The position numbers were made by a program, and so were the translations under genes. The notes under the pieces are model-generated. The model made no database searches, had not been told where the DNA came from, and worked only from the letters and a program-made list of their open reading frames with translations. 64,000 nt of DNA from Sympetrum striolatum (Eukaryota; Arthropoda; Insecta; Odonata; Libellulidae). Shown one piece after another: positions 1 through 13,200 of the stretch (positions within the stretch are counted from its first letter, which is position 1; each line of letters opens with the position of its first letter). The stretch lies in NCBI GenBank assembly GCA_947579665.1, contig OX388351.1, positions 57,668,939 to 57,732,938 of the forward strand. The letters run 5' to 3'.

Positions 1-1082
1 ACACTTATTTCATATCGGCATTATATCGGGACGGCCCTCAAAAGAAAAAAAGGATTGAAAATATTCTTAAAATTAGCTGCAATTTCATCATCTGGCATCG
101 AACCCGGGCCTTCCTGGTAAACTTACTATGCACTATAATAGAAGATCTCCATGTCTAACTGAGTGAAAATTCAAGTAGAAATATTGGCTGTAACAGCCTG
201 AAACGACGTCCTACTTTTCACGAATGTAAATGGCTCTCTGGATTCGAACCAAGGACTATCTATGAAATATAAAATATTTTCATAAAATGTATATATGATC
301 TCTATCTATTTGCTGAATTTAAAATTTCTATATTATTGGGAAAGGTTTCAAAATAATTCCTAAAAATTGGATCAACTTCTGATTGCAGACACACCTGGTG
401 TCGAACCCAGGACATATTGTAAGCTGTGAATGCAAAGTTTGATTTTTTAAGACTTGTTCTTGTATCTTGCAAAGTTTGAAGTCGATAACATGCCGGCAAG
501 TACCTAAAATTTTGTTTCCGTTATCTCCGTAAGAAATGCATTGAGAAGTGCAAATGGTCCTCTGGGATCGAACCAAGGACCATCAGCGAACATGAAATAT
601 TCGATTATGAAATATATTCATGATATCTATCGACGTGCCGAGTTTCAAATATCCATGTGATCGGGAAAGGATCCAAAAAAAATCTTAAAAATCACCGCAA
701 TGCATTTTAAACGGCCGATTTTTGCCCCGACCTAGCATCGAACCATGGACCATATTCGGCAATGTCTTTCTGATTTACATTGGAGTTGCACGGTTTCTAG
801 CGATCCCTCGAATTTCAACTCTCTGCTTTTCCGGGAAGTGCCCCAAAAAAATTTTCCAAAATCCCCGCCATGTATTCTTATGGAGAAAATCGCGACTTTG
901 GGGCCTTCTGGAATCGAACCCATTACACCGAGGTTCAATGTCGGCTTATTCCTGGAGGTTACACGTTATGGCCAATACGTCGTAAAAATTTCAAGTCGTT
1001 GGCACTTGTGGAACATGGTTAGACTTTTGATCCCCTATATATAACTTATAGGTATATCCGGAGAAGCGTCTATATATAATAG
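1..1082 (-). repeat. GGTTCGA-array element, copy 1 (cut by window edge)
   Basis: This is a noncoding dispersed element that recurs at 23340, 31534 and 38270. Read on the minus strand it has six GGTTCGA-type cores (complements at about 94, 239, 397, 564, 734 and 910), each followed by similar AT-rich sequence. The inner end is the shared ATCTATATATAATAG tail next to a CCGGAGAAGC block. The outer end lies beyond position 1. Short ORFs inside it are not conserved between copies. Confidence 0.8.
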
Positions 1083-1472
1083 ATATAGATAGATACATGG
1101 AATGAACTGATGGAAGCGTAAGTATATAACATATAACAGGAAAGAAAGTATGCTAAGAAAGAACTAAATTAAGGTGGTGGAGAATACAGCAAATAAATAC
1201 ACAGTCAAAGAGTAAAATTTTTCTCTTAAAATAGAAAATTACTTAAAGAATAAATAAGATAAAAAGAGAGCAGAAATACATATATTTAGCATAACCTACA
1301 GTGATAAAGCAGCAATATTATGAGCCACAATGAAAATACATTAAGAGGGTTACCAAATTATATTCTATGAAAATTTCTGAAATATTTTATATGGTTGGAA
1401 AAAACAATTTTAAGTTTTTGATAAAACTGAAGTGATGTAATCGCTGAAAACTTACCATTTCAAAAGTAGTGG
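1083..1472. other. 3' flank of TMEM192, AT-rich
   Basis: This stretch lies between the repeat and the TMEM192 stop codon and presumably includes the 3' UTR. I see no other gene. No canonical polyadenylation hexamer in the minus orientation was found close to the stop. Confidence 0.4.
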
Positions 1473-4400
1473 TTATTCTGCTCTCATTAACCCTTCTAAA
1501 TTTATTATCTGTTCACACAGGGCATCATTCCTATCTCGTAAGCACCGGATGACATCTGCTTGCTTCTCCAACAGTTCATATATTTCCTCATTTGGATTCC
1601 TAGAAATACAAAACATTTTATCAGATTCTGATTAAAGAATGAGAAAATGAAATTTATATGATAAAATCCCAGATATTCAGCAATATGTCAAATTATTTTC
1701 ACGCAGTCGTAGTATTTTCAAGTTCATCAACTATTATATAGCACCCATACAGCACACTACTTACTCTACCCATTGGGTGTCCAGATATGTCCCAATTCAA
1801 TGAGTTTAAAATTGAGTTATTAACTTAACAAAATAAGAACACAGCAGGTATGATAGTGTATTCCCTAAAACCAAAATGTTAATCTGGTCACTTTATTCTT
1901 GCAATAGGCAAAATAATTAGAGAACTTATTAATAATTAGTGAACTTATTAATAATTAAGAAGCCCATCCACCCTACTTTCTTTCATTGGAGCATTCCCTC
2001 TTTTCACTTCATTGCTCCTTATGTTTCTCTAATGAGTCTCATCTATATATATAAAAATGAATGCGTGTCTGTCTGTCTGTACTCGATAGATTCAAAAACC
2101 ATACATCCAATCATCGTGAAAATCTGGGAAATTATTAGGTACATCCCTGGGAAGGTTTTTGATAATTTTATTTTAAATCGGAGTACTCAGTTCGACTCCA
2201 GAAGGGAAAAACTGTTCCCATAAGAAATACATGTAAACTTCGATTTTATCACTTGCATGCTTCCTTTCTTTTGCAAAATTAAATTAGAAATAACCAACGT
2301 ATGGATTTAAAAGTAGCACCAAAAGAAGGGAAAATGAATTAAGTTTCTTATTTTGGTCATTAAATATGGTTTACAATCAGAAATTACGAGACTTTGAATA
2401 ATTAATGATAATTTTGATGAATTTTGAGGCTATAAACGAACTATTTCTGAGTTACAACAAATGCGATTGTTGAATTTTCTCATAAGAACACATTGAGAAT
2501 TTATTCCAGTATTCAAATGATGTTTGTTTATAGCAACGTAAATATTTACGAATATTATCGTGGAGTATACGGTTTTTGATATTTAATGAAAATTATATTT
2601 TGATAAATTCAAGATAATGTATGTACTGGACAACTTGGTGAGTTGTTGACGTTACCGACTTTGATTACAAATGTCATCTATTTTCAACATTATATTTATT
2701 TATGTTCAAACACAACAACGTGTTAATGGGTACAGCTAGTTATTTATGAAATTCAAAGTTGGTAGGCAGGTCTACATGAAGATGGAACTATTTTCACAAA
2801 AATTTATCAAGCTGTGTAAGTTCAAATTCAGTGACGTTGCACAAAAGCCATTGTGGATAAATATAATACAATTATCTTACTCAGAAGTGAGTAGAAGTGC
2901 AAAAATAACAAATGTATAAGGTTCAAATGTAATACGTAATTCATAAATGAACCATGAGTACATGAACAAACATAGATGGAGCAATACGTTTTTGAAACTG
3001 ATATGAAAGACAAACAGATAAGAAAAGCTCAGAGAAAGTGAAGAATACAAACAAATATGCCTCTATATATCTCCATCTCTCTTATATTTTAGCTTAAAAT
3101 ATGTCACATTTTAATCTCTTTCAGATGTTTATTGGGCATAACCAACATCAGAAATATTTGTGGATCCATAATTTCTTGAAAGGCTAAATAAGATAAAAAA
3201 TTAAATTATGGAAAAAACTTAGGAAGGATATTTTATGAATGCCACTAAAGTATAATGGAAGCACTTCCTTAGATGAGTCAATCATTGGTTAATTATGATG
3301 TCACCACAGTAAATATAGAGATCAGAATAAACTTTTATCAATTTACTCGTTTGACAGCAGAGGTAATCCTGAAAATACCTGAATCCAATTTCTCCTAAAG
3401 GTCGTCCCCCTTCTCGAAGCATGAAAGGCTCCCAGTCATTTTTTCGGAAGTCAGGGCATGGCTTCTCTTGGTTGAATCTGCGCACCTTACCTAAATACAA
3501 CCATTACGTGAGCTTAAACATGATGTGATTGAGTAATGTTGCGGTATATATAGATAAATGGATCACAGAACACTACTCACAGATGTAGGATATGCAGAAT
3601 GGAATTAAGCATAAAGTTTCTAAAGATATAATGCACAGTAAATACTCCATAGGCTTCAGAAATGTTCTATTATCACACTGCTCTTTAATATCACCATAAT
3701 GCTGACAAAACAATGCCAACATAACAAGCAGGAATGTATTGACTGTAAATAAATACAATTAAGTCAGAAGTAAAATAAATAAAATAAATATAACTTGAAA
3801 GCACAGTTATTTATAAGCAACTTACTTCCAGAAACAACATAAAATTTAAATTTGGCAGAGAAAACTATTTTGTTGTAAAAATCCACATAGCCTCGTATTC
3901 TAAGCTGATGATGTTTCAATCGTAGAAAATTATGAAATACCTGTAATATTAATATTAGAATTAAATTCATCTGAAGGTAGAAATTTTTCTGTTGTTACTC
4001 CACCAGGATTCAAGAACTTACGTAGATAATCAACCAAAATACAGCATGACCGTAAATAAGGAAGAAAAATGGATCACAGCTATCCAAATTTGGTGGCCAC
4101 AGAAAATAAAGTGATACGGCTGCTATTTCCAAAACAACCTGGAAATTGGGAATATATTGAATATATATTAAATGGTCAGAAAAATCGATATGAATTAAAA
4201 ATAAGAAGTACACTACCGGCATCTGAAACTTTAGCTAAGGTGATATTCCTTAGGCTGAATAACTAGCAAATTTTAGGATTTAGTTCACCATTTAAACATA
4301 ACAAAACTCACAAATACCGTTTGATGGAGCAAGTTATATATCTAGATAAAAAAACTTAAGCCATAATACTGAAAAGCATCGTTGAGCGCATATCTGAGAT

Positions 4401-4739
4401 CTAACTGGAAAGAAAATTGGTTAAAAGCGAATGATATGAATTTTGAAAATGTGACAACTTACTGTGATGAGCGACTCCAGCAATGTAACATGAATAGTTC
4501 GAAGAGGCTTAAAGCAGTCAAAATCTTCTGGGTATCTACATGTTAAAATTCTTCTGTCATCATCTTCATCATCATTTATAGACTGACCGCTTGATAAAAA
4601 AATTCCTCCCTAAAAATATAGTTTTAGCAGAACTTAAAAATTAATGAAGATGTTTAAATAATGAAAGTTGAACCTATACATAATTTACAAAGGCACTCAC
4701 ACTAGAAGAAACACTGACACCCCGAGCAACACTAACCAT
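1473..4739 (-). CDS. TMEM192: TMEM192 homologue, lysosomal membrane protein
   Basis: Seven coding exons on the minus strand: 4739-4701, 4609-4463, 4138-4022, 3940-3826, 3742-3581, 3490-3379 and 1599-1473. All have GT-AG borders and matching phases, giving 272 residues (the human protein is about 271). Recognisable family blocks are RLKHHQLRIRGY after the second membrane segment, KVRRFNQEKPCPDF after the fourth, GFR shortly before the tail, and a C-terminal coiled coil (EEIYELLEKQADVI). About four hydrophobic segments are visible, near residues 50-75, 83-105, 131-155 and 170-193. In vertebrates this is a late-endosome/lysosome multi-pass protein. Here the acidic N-terminus (a run of DDEDDD) precedes the first segment. 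The start is the first ATG upstream of a clean donor; the 13-residue first exon is the least certain part. Intron 6 holds a Helitron-like insertion. Confidence 0.88.
2042..2739 (+). mobile_element. Helitron-like non-autonomous element
   Basis: The left end is TCTATATATATAAAAATG preceded by A. The right end is ...ACAGCTAG followed by T. These fit Helitron rules: 5' TC, 3' CTAG, insertion between A and T, no target duplication. GTCT repeats follow the left end. The subterminal 3' hairpin is weak (AACA..TGTT). No helicase is encoded. It sits in TMEM192 intron 6. Confidence 0.55.
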
Positions 4740-6109
4740 CGCAGAAATAAACTAAGAATTAAACGTGCATCATTGTCACGCTTGCAAAAGCGGCAACAGC
4801 GCTCAATGGCTCTCTTGCGCTCTGACCGTCAGCTGATTTTCATTAGCTGCTAAAAGTTACAGGATGACAACATGACAAGTTAATGATCTCTTTCGAATAG
4901 AGAATTTCGATTACTTTAAAAACTATCCAAGTAATTCAGAAGTTTCAAAGACTTTTAAGGTGGAACATTTAAGGAAACATTTTTCTCTACCGCCTTGTAT
5001 CATAGTTTATATCATTTTCAATTTTGTCGATCTCCGTTCGTAAACTTTGTGCCAGAATATCATTTGTAAATAAATGGTGTGCCCATGGAAGAATGGTGTG
5101 CTATTGTTCACGTTTAGATCCTTGTTGTTTAAGCCCTTATTTACATTAATATAATATAGGGAAGGCGAGTAAAACTTTTAGGAAATCATTATATTCCCAG
5201 GAAAGGACTGCATGGCCTTGACTAAAGTGTCAACTGCATATTTCTCTGAAGACATTAGCCAAAGAACCCAGTTTTAAAGAACCAAACACCCATTATCTCT
5301 GTTTTTTATACACCGTTGTTATGAAGTCTTTCATTCGATCACTTTTCTGGGATAACTTCTACTTGACCTTTAACTTACTCCTCTTTGCCCATTAATTGAT
5401 TAAACCTAAAAGCACCTTCATATAGAGTAGTTCATTGGGCCAAATTTTTCATATCTTGCTTATGTTAGTTAAGAAGCAGTCACGCAGTCTTACTCCTTGC
5501 TCATTTCAAGTAAAGCAATATGGGTATATTTATATCAATAAATTTCTGCAATATGATTTGTGATTTGATTTCTGTAGAATCCTTTTATTTAACCCCCATG
5601 ATAGTTGTAATACAGCATAACAAAATGTTTGACACTAATAATTTACTGAGTCTAATATATATAATTTTAAATTCCCAAAAAAGCCACCTGCCATAAAGGA
5701 TTGTGTTGTATCCTTGCAATGATAACAACAAAACGCGAACCTGTTTTTAACCTTGTAGATGTATTGATCTATTAGTCTTGTTGTAACATTAATAACTCTA
5801 AGTTATCACAGAGCTCTTAATAGCTTTATTTGTATTGTTTTTTTCTTTTTCTAAAAACTGAACAGAAATTCAATAGAATTAACAATGATGTTAAAGAATC
5901 AAATAGCAACGAGTCTCTCTAACAGATTTGATCCCAACTATCTGCAATAAAGATAGGCACCTTCTTTACCAATGCCAGTAATAATTTCATAACATGTTTA
6001 TATATTTTGAAAGTGCTGAATAAATGTGTAAATATAAATGGATTGGAAGCACTTAAAAACAACGATTAAATCAATGTTTATATTCTGCATGTAATAAAAT
6101 AAAATTTAT
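4740..6109. other. TMEM192 upstream region, otherwise empty
   Basis: The first 120 bases above the TMEM192 start are GC-richer than the surroundings and probably hold its promoter and 5' UTR. The rest is AT-rich with no convincing ORF, RNA gene or repeat. Confidence 0.35.
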
Positions 6110-6110
6110 T

Positions 6111-6396
6111 TACCTTTCTTGTCTATCATACGATGCTGGAGGTTTGCTACAACTTTACAACTCGCCGTTCAACTCTTCAAAGATTACAAACACCGAATCA
6201 GGGAAATCTTTACGTTCTTCGCTAACTCCATTCCCGTCAATCGCTAAATATACATAATTGCATATAGATTAGATTTAGTAGATAATTCAGAAGAATATAC
6301 TTCAAAACTTACGCAACGTACAGGGATATTTATACGCAACCAGTTGAATTGATCGACAGAAATAAATTTTCGGTAAACCACAACTATAAAACTCAT
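6111..6396 (-). other. Unassigned coding-like island
   Basis: On the minus strand there is an ATG at 6396, a good donor after 6313 (GTAAGT), an acceptor before 6243 (TTTAG), and a downstream AATAAA near 6112. A phase-0 join from the ATG gives only about 47 residues. A different frame joined at the same sites reads a more protein-like tail (YKYPCTLPIDGNGV, then RKDFPDSVFVIFEELNGEL and a stop) but has no clear start. I do not recognise either product. It could be a tiny gene, a gene remnant or chance. Confidence 0.2.
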
Positions 6397-6399
6397 TTA

Positions 6400-7250
6400 T
6401 TTTACGAAAAAGACGGTAAACAATTACATTGAAAAAATAAAGCTTCGTCTCACAGACTCGTCAACTAAATTCGAATTAAAAAAAAATCATATCGTCAAGG
6501 GAATGGGTTTGTTTACACATGGTAATTTCATGAAAATTTTCGTATATTTTATCGAAATTCTCGAAATTTCGAATCGAAAACGATATTTCTCGACCAAAAT
6601 AAGAATCTTTAATCTTTTTCCCTTCTTTTGATGCTTGTTTCGAACTATCATGGGCTTAAATCTAGATGGATTCCATAGGAAATACATGTACCTTTTGCAG
6701 ACTTAATTAAAATTTTTTAAATAATTACAAATAGTGGTCCCAGGGAGACCTGACAAATTACAGAAGAAACAAATTGAATATATATACTTTTTTGGCCATA
6801 AACATTTGTTTGAATAGTTTGTTAGAAGAATGTGCAAAAAAATATATTCAAAACATTTTACGTCATAAAAAACACTGATTCATAATGAATTGCAATAATA
6901 AAATTTCTATTGGGGGAATGCAAAAAGAAGATAATATATTTTTGAGAATACTTTTCCGAATTAATGCGAATCAAATATGAAAATTGAAAACGGAAAAATT
7001 ATTTCAATAGTTTGTTTCCACTGGAAAAGAGATTACTAAAAATATCCATAGAAAGGAAAATTTCCATTATGAAAAATACGGGAGGAGTAACTAATACTCA
7101 ATAATATCTTGTACAAAAGGAATTAGGAAAGAGGAGGTTATACATAAAAAATATCGGATATATTTCAAGTAACTGTAATATATTAATAAAAAATCGCTTA
7201 TTCGTTAAAATTAGGAAGAATCTGCGTATTTTAACAACCAAAGTCCAAAT
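6400..7250. other. AT-rich intergenic DNA
   Basis: I see no gene, repeat or RNA here. A patch rich in TCGAAA/TTTCGA words occurs near 6540-6590. Confidence 0.3.
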
Positions 7251-7256
7251 GTTATT

Positions 7257-7672
7257 CAAGAGATGGCACTAGTCTAGAAGTAAAGTTCGAATTTTCTTCA
7301 AGAGATGGCAGCAGCGGCAAAGTTTAAAACATTAGTTTGAATTTTCCTCAAGAGATGGCAGCAGCGTCAAAGTTTAAAAATAAAAGTTACGATTTTCCTC
7401 AAGAGATGGCAGCAGCGGCAAATTTTAATAACAATAGTTCGAATTTTCCTCAAGAGATGGCAGCAGCGTCAAAGTTTAAAAATAAAAGTTCCGATTTTCC
7501 TCAAGAGATGGCAGCAGCGGCAAATATTAATAAGGATAGTTCGAATTTTCCTCAAGAGATGGCAGCAGCGGCAAATATTAATAACGATAGTTCGAATTTT
7601 CCTCAAGAGATGGCAGCAGTATCAAAGTTTAATAATAAAAGTTTCAATTTTCAGCAAGAGATGTTTGTTGTT
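7257..7672 (+). repeat. 51-bp minisatellite, nine units
   Basis: The anchor CAAGAGATGG starts at 7257, 7299, 7349, 7400, 7451, 7502, 7553, 7604 and 7655. The spacing is 42, 50, then 51 bp six times. Two unit subtypes are interspersed, with GCGTCAAAG (7349, 7451) or GCGGCAAAT/GCGGCAAATA (7400, 7502, 7553) after the anchor. Because 51 is a multiple of three, an open frame of 17-residue repeats (FPQEMAAA...) runs through, but it has no proper upstream ATG and no splice context. Confidence 0.9.
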
Positions 7673-8204
7673 GTGTAAACATGTTTTTTTTTTTTGAAAC
7701 TTCAGAAATCCTAAAATAAGTTTCACTTTGTTTTTCAATCAATACTTCAATTCCTAAAAGCAAAAGTACTATATTTTTAAGTATTTGCGATTTTTTCTTA
7801 AATTCCTAAACTCCAAATTAATATTTTATCGCTGAAGCTTCCTCGAAAGAGTATTTCAAGTAAATTCATTATCTCAAACAATAAATATATAACTATTTCA
7901 GTAATTGATTTAGAAATCCATGTATTAGAAAAATAAATGTTTCATGTACATAAATTAAGCCATGATTTGGAGATTTCGAAGGCAAAAAAAACATTTGAAG
8001 TAAAATAAATGTAAAGAAGCAACAAGGCTATGTAGCAAATGTGCAACTTGAATTTCGAGTAGTAATTGAGAATCTTGATTTTACTCTTTCAAATAACTAA
8101 CCTTCACGAAATTCCTTGAGCTGTTCATCGCAATTTATCACAAAAATTTTCCAACTCATTATTCTCTTAAAGTTTTGCTATAGTTACCATTTTGTGTAAT
8201 TATT

Positions 8205-8415
8205 AATCCGGACGTGAGGGCTACTATCTTTTTCTTAACACAAAGCAACATTTGCGACCAAAACTTTTTCTAAAATAGAGCATCCTTCTGCCCGTTCCGA
8301 ATATTTCAACGGTCACTAAAATACCTTCTTCCATAATTTTTTTATGCAAAATTATCGTTTTTGTCACAAAGTGGGTTTGTGTTATGAAAAAGATAGTCAC
8401 CCTCCCGTCCGGATT
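8205..8415. mobile_element. MITE with about 40-bp terminal inverted repeats
   Basis: The left end AATCCGGACGTGAGGG continues through CTATCTTTTTCTTAACACAA. The right end is its inverted match with a few mismatches, finishing CCCTCCCGTCCGGATT. Total length is 211 bp with no coding capacity. The superfamily cannot be assigned because no clear target duplication is visible. Confidence 0.75.
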
Positions 8416-10213
8416 GCAAGCTACAGTTGGTTTGCAAGGTTATTCGGTTTCAAAGGTTTTTATTATGCCTGATATTTATTATGACGACTACTACGTAGCT
8501 CCTCCACCCAATCTCCGCTATAAATCGTGAATTATGCGCGGTGTCGATGGGTTGAGTTAGGTGGTAAGGGTTTCCTTAGTTATATTGAAGAAATTTCCCT
8601 TTTCTTACAGTAAGATTACAAAAAATGGCATTTCTTTCCGAACATCCCCCCCTAGCACCCCTGCTTCATTCCATGGACCCGTAAGATTGCATAGCATAAA
8701 TGATTCCCAAATAAACTTCTTCGAATTATAATTAACTAAGAATATATTGCCCAGAAAAATGTTGGAAGGATAATATAAGAATTAAAAAAATGAAGAGTAT
8801 TATTTCTAATGAATTTCGATAGATAATTAATATAGACAAACAAATTCATCTCTTTATAAAAGTTGATTAACGCAAGTTGGTAGAAAACCTTAAGTTAAAT
8901 AAATATAAATGTATTATTGTGAGTAGTGATCTTTTTGAATTTTTTTAGGAATACAGTATAGACGTTATTTACTTAGCATGGGATAAAGTAGAATAATTTA
9001 ATTGTGAATAAAATATTTTTTACTGATCATAGCATACATCAATATTTTCATACATGCACAATTCATTCTGATTACAATTTTTATAACTCTTCTTTGTGGA
9101 AATATTTTAGTTTCAAAAATCAACATGTCAGCAATATAATTCATATAATCATAATCACTGAAAACACTTTCATAAGGTTTAAATGAAAAGTAAGTTCCAC
9201 TTTCAAGAATAATAGTCTTATGTTAGGTTATTAAGTATGTATGTACAAAGAGAACTTAATGAAAAATTTCACCATCAAATTACTGGGACTTTAAAACAGG
9301 TACATCTTAATTCCACAAATGGATATTCATGCAGATTCTTTGGCTTTACTTTGCATTGCAAATTAATGAGCAAGTCAATGTTATCAAAAACAAGGAACAA
9401 ATACAGCTATAATTAGTGCAATATCATAGGAATCAGTTTTGCATAAAGTAGAAGAAGAAAAAAACTGAAACAATATTGTATCAGTCGGCACAGCATATTT
9501 TGTGCACCAAACTTTGTCTTAAAATTATTTTGGTAGCATTCTGTAAATTTAATAAATGCCAAATAAAAACAATTCTGAAAAAACAAAATCTCAGATGTTA
9601 TCTAGGCTCTGCATATAAGTGTTTATTTAGGTAATCTTAAAGAGGGATGAAATTATACTCATTTTTTTCAGGAGCCAATCCCGTTTTCAGAATACATCTT
9701 GCACTGTCAGACCTTCTATTGATTGTTACATATAGAGTGGTGTTACAAAAATCAAAATGCATAATTCAACTTATTTAACAAATCAAAATCATCTTCGTAA
9801 ATGATAATTTAAAATTATGGAAATTATATGTTCTTTACACTATATATAGTTAACACAATAAATTACTTTTAAATAATAATCTGACATATTACAGTTATAA
9901 ACATAGATATATCAATGTAGAAATGAAGTATTATGATAATTTGGAAAGGATATAAAATTATCTAAAGTACAACAGAAATATTGCTTTTTCTCCAGATTTA
10001 AGAGAACATATTTTGTCTCTAAGTATATTAATTCTGAGAAATACTAATGAAATTAATATATATGTAATAGGAATAATTATAGTCAAAATATCAAATATTC
10101 ATTGGGAAATAATAGGGTGTGTGCATGAAACAGACAGAAAATTAACACACACCAATAAATAAATAAATCTTCTGCACAGTTTCATTGATAATTGCCTTTT
10201 AAAAAATGTATTC
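8416..10213. other. Intergenic DNA between MITE and Arr1 3' end
   Basis: AT-rich with scattered short ORFs. I see nothing to annotate. Confidence 0.3.
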
Positions 10214-10219
10214 TTTATT
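10214..10219 (-). promoter_or_regulatory. Arr1 polyadenylation signal
   Basis: A minus-strand AATAAA lies 81 bp downstream of the arrestin stop codon, a usual distance for a short 3' UTR. Confidence 0.6.
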
Positions 10220-10299
10220 CAATACAGGAACCAAAACTGATAGAAAGTTAACAAAATTAAAATCTCAAAATAAAGAGCTAGGCAGATGAGTCGTTTCCT

Positions 10300-13200
10300 T
10301 TAGTTTGATTTGTCTCCAGCTGCAATATCAATAGTATCCTGGCGGAAAGATGCTACCTCAGCTGTACTGTCCTCTCGCAAAATTGCTGGCATACTCTTTT
10401 CTGGCTGTAATAAAGATTCAAAGATTAAATGAGTTTCAGCAATAATTAAAATGAGACTTTCATGAAACACACAGGTTTTTATAGAAATTTCGTGGTGTTT
10501 TCTTAAAAGTTTACCATGTCTACAGACTTTAAATCAATGAATTGCTAAGATTACCTCTGAAATTTTAAAATCTAATCAATGTTTTTTTTACATTTTTGGG
10601 ATAAAATGACACCCCGAAGAATGAGATGAAATTCCAAAAAAAATCTCCAACAATATCTTTCCAAGCCTTGGTTGAATCAACAGGGAAAATGATCAAAAGT
10701 AATTTGAATTAGTTATTCATAGTCATTGGCCCTTGAATTACCAATTAGAAGACTCATTTAATTGGTATGAAAGTGGTCCTAAGTTCAATTTCTGGTTAGA
10801 ACCATGAATTTTACTCATTATTATGAAATACAGGGAAGCTGATATAACTAATAGGTGACAGATTTGTTATGGAAAAGGCAACAGCAGTTTAGGATTCTGT
10901 GTGTTGACCTCAAGCAGCAACTCACAATTTATGCAACTCATGTCTTTTGGCTAACAGTAGGTCCTATTGGGAAAACCCACCAGGGATCTAAGTATTTCAG
11001 CTAGAAATACTTAATTATTTAATTTGCTACTCAAGCATGGGCACAAGTGTGATATAGTAAAGATGACTTTTTTCAATAGTCAGTCACAAAAAATTCTTTT
11101 ATGCCAGGGGCCCTGATCAGCATATAAACCCAAAGCATATGCTTTGAATACATCTATAGCATCATGCATGAATTCCACACAGTAATACTTGCAAAGCTGG
11201 AGTCTAGTCTGGTCACTCAATGATTAAATGAAAGTGGTCTCTGGATAACAGATGAAGAACAATATGATATCCTACCCTTGGATGCATAAGAATGAAGGGC
11301 AGCTCTGCAGTCAGTTCTCCTCCCAGGGCACCCAAATATAACTTCACTTTCACTGAGTAAGACACAACGATTCCAAAAGCATCACGTTGATCAGGGGCTG
11401 CAAGCCTAGAAATAAAAAATGTTTTATAAAAGGTGTATATCTAACATGATTTTCTGTATGAAAATAGTAAAAGAAGGATTTTAAAATGTTATTAAACAAA
11501 TATAAAAATAGTTCCACCAGGGTTATGTTGCTTTTTAAAATATTATTCTGTTAAAATCTGAAAAATGTGTAGAAAATCTAATTATTACAGCAGAAGCCTA
11601 CAAAATAACAGTATTATGTGTGTAAATTGAAGACCAACAGGAGAATTTTTTATTGTTCTTTGTTTAAAGTTAAGAATTTATATAAAAAAATCAAATGATA
11701 TATTTAAGTTAAAAGTTTATAATACTTTTCTCTCCCTCATGTGAGCAAAAATATTATCTTCATTTTTTAAAAGTAGGCTATATATTTTGTTTATGATATT
11801 AAAATAAGTATATTAGTCTAGGATGCATATCTTTGCTCACTCAATGAAGCAGCCTCAGTTATTTTAAGAAACAGAATTACAAACCTATAGAATGAATCTG
11901 AACTTCTCTTCCTGCAACTGTTTTGAACAAAATTATGTAATATTCACAGGAATTGAAAGCTTAGCTTACAAAGTTGATGACGCCAAATTAGTGTCTTGAT
12001 GCTTAAGCTGTCCATCTAGGGCCACCCCCCTGCGGTCACGATTTGCCTCTAAAGTAGGAACCAGGTACATGACCTTCTGAAGAGATGATCCTGGCTGAAT
12101 AGGGCATCCTTCCCTATAAAAAGTAAAACCATATGATAAAATGATAATTATCTTGACAAAATTAGCTAGTTCAAACTCATAGATTTCGAAAAATAAATTT
12201 TCTGTTTTAAAAAAAAGGTAAAAATACAGTCTCCCTCATTCCATTGACTGAGCAATAAAGGAAACCTGCATTATTAATGTCTATAGAGGTTTAACTTATT
12301 TCAAAATAAAATAAACACTGATAAGGACAGATAATTAGACTATCAAAATTTCGTATACATAACAGCGATGAAGTAAAAGTATTACACATAATTTTTTATA
12401 AAGAAATATGCTTACTGAGTTTCCACAGATGCAACGGCCGTCCTAAATTGCCCGTTCTGGAACAAGACAACGTCTACTCCTTGTTGAACCATAGCTTTAA
12501 TTTTCTTCACCACCTTATTGCTGTTGTTTCTAACACAAATGTTGACGCCAAGTTTTTCGCCGTGGTGGTAAAGCTGGAATTTTAAATTTTGGTCCATGTT
12601 AAATTACCGCCAATTACTACGACGCATTTCGTTATGCCGTTAAGCGCATTGGTGTTCTGTGGTCGATACTCAAAAATGCGCGTGAGACCCTGGTGGTCAT
12701 GTTATTATTTTTTCAGTGAATATTTGTCAATGAAATACTTGCGAAGATAATTTTCTTTTGATTGATCTACGAGCATTATAATATAATATTTACTACTTGA
12801 GTAAGGCGCACAATTATTTGCAATGGAAAGCTCGTAATTTGTTAACAAATGTAAGTAATCAAAATTTTAGTGATTTGTAAATGATGTCTTTGTGCACGCA
12901 ATTTCGTTGAGGTCCTCATCAAACTACAATTGTTTGCTAATTTACCTGTTTGTCCAAAGTCACCTCCAGCTCTAATTCTCCTGGGCTGAGCATGAAATCC
13001 TTACGGACGACAGTGCATGGCTGTCGTCCTTGTTTAGTGGGAGCATACTGTACTTTTCTTATTCCCAGAGCCACAGTACTCCTAGCGAGTCAAAAATTTC
13101 AATTGAATATTGCGTAGAGTCACATATTACATTTTTACGGTGTGAAGTTTCAAGAGAACTGTATGTAGGAAAGAGATATTTTCCGGTTACCTCTTATGAC

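Noticed and set aside
7337..7678. 113-residue frame of FPQEMAAA repeats as a gene
   Set aside because: It is the translation of a 51-bp minisatellite, has no upstream ATG or splice context, and ends just past the array.
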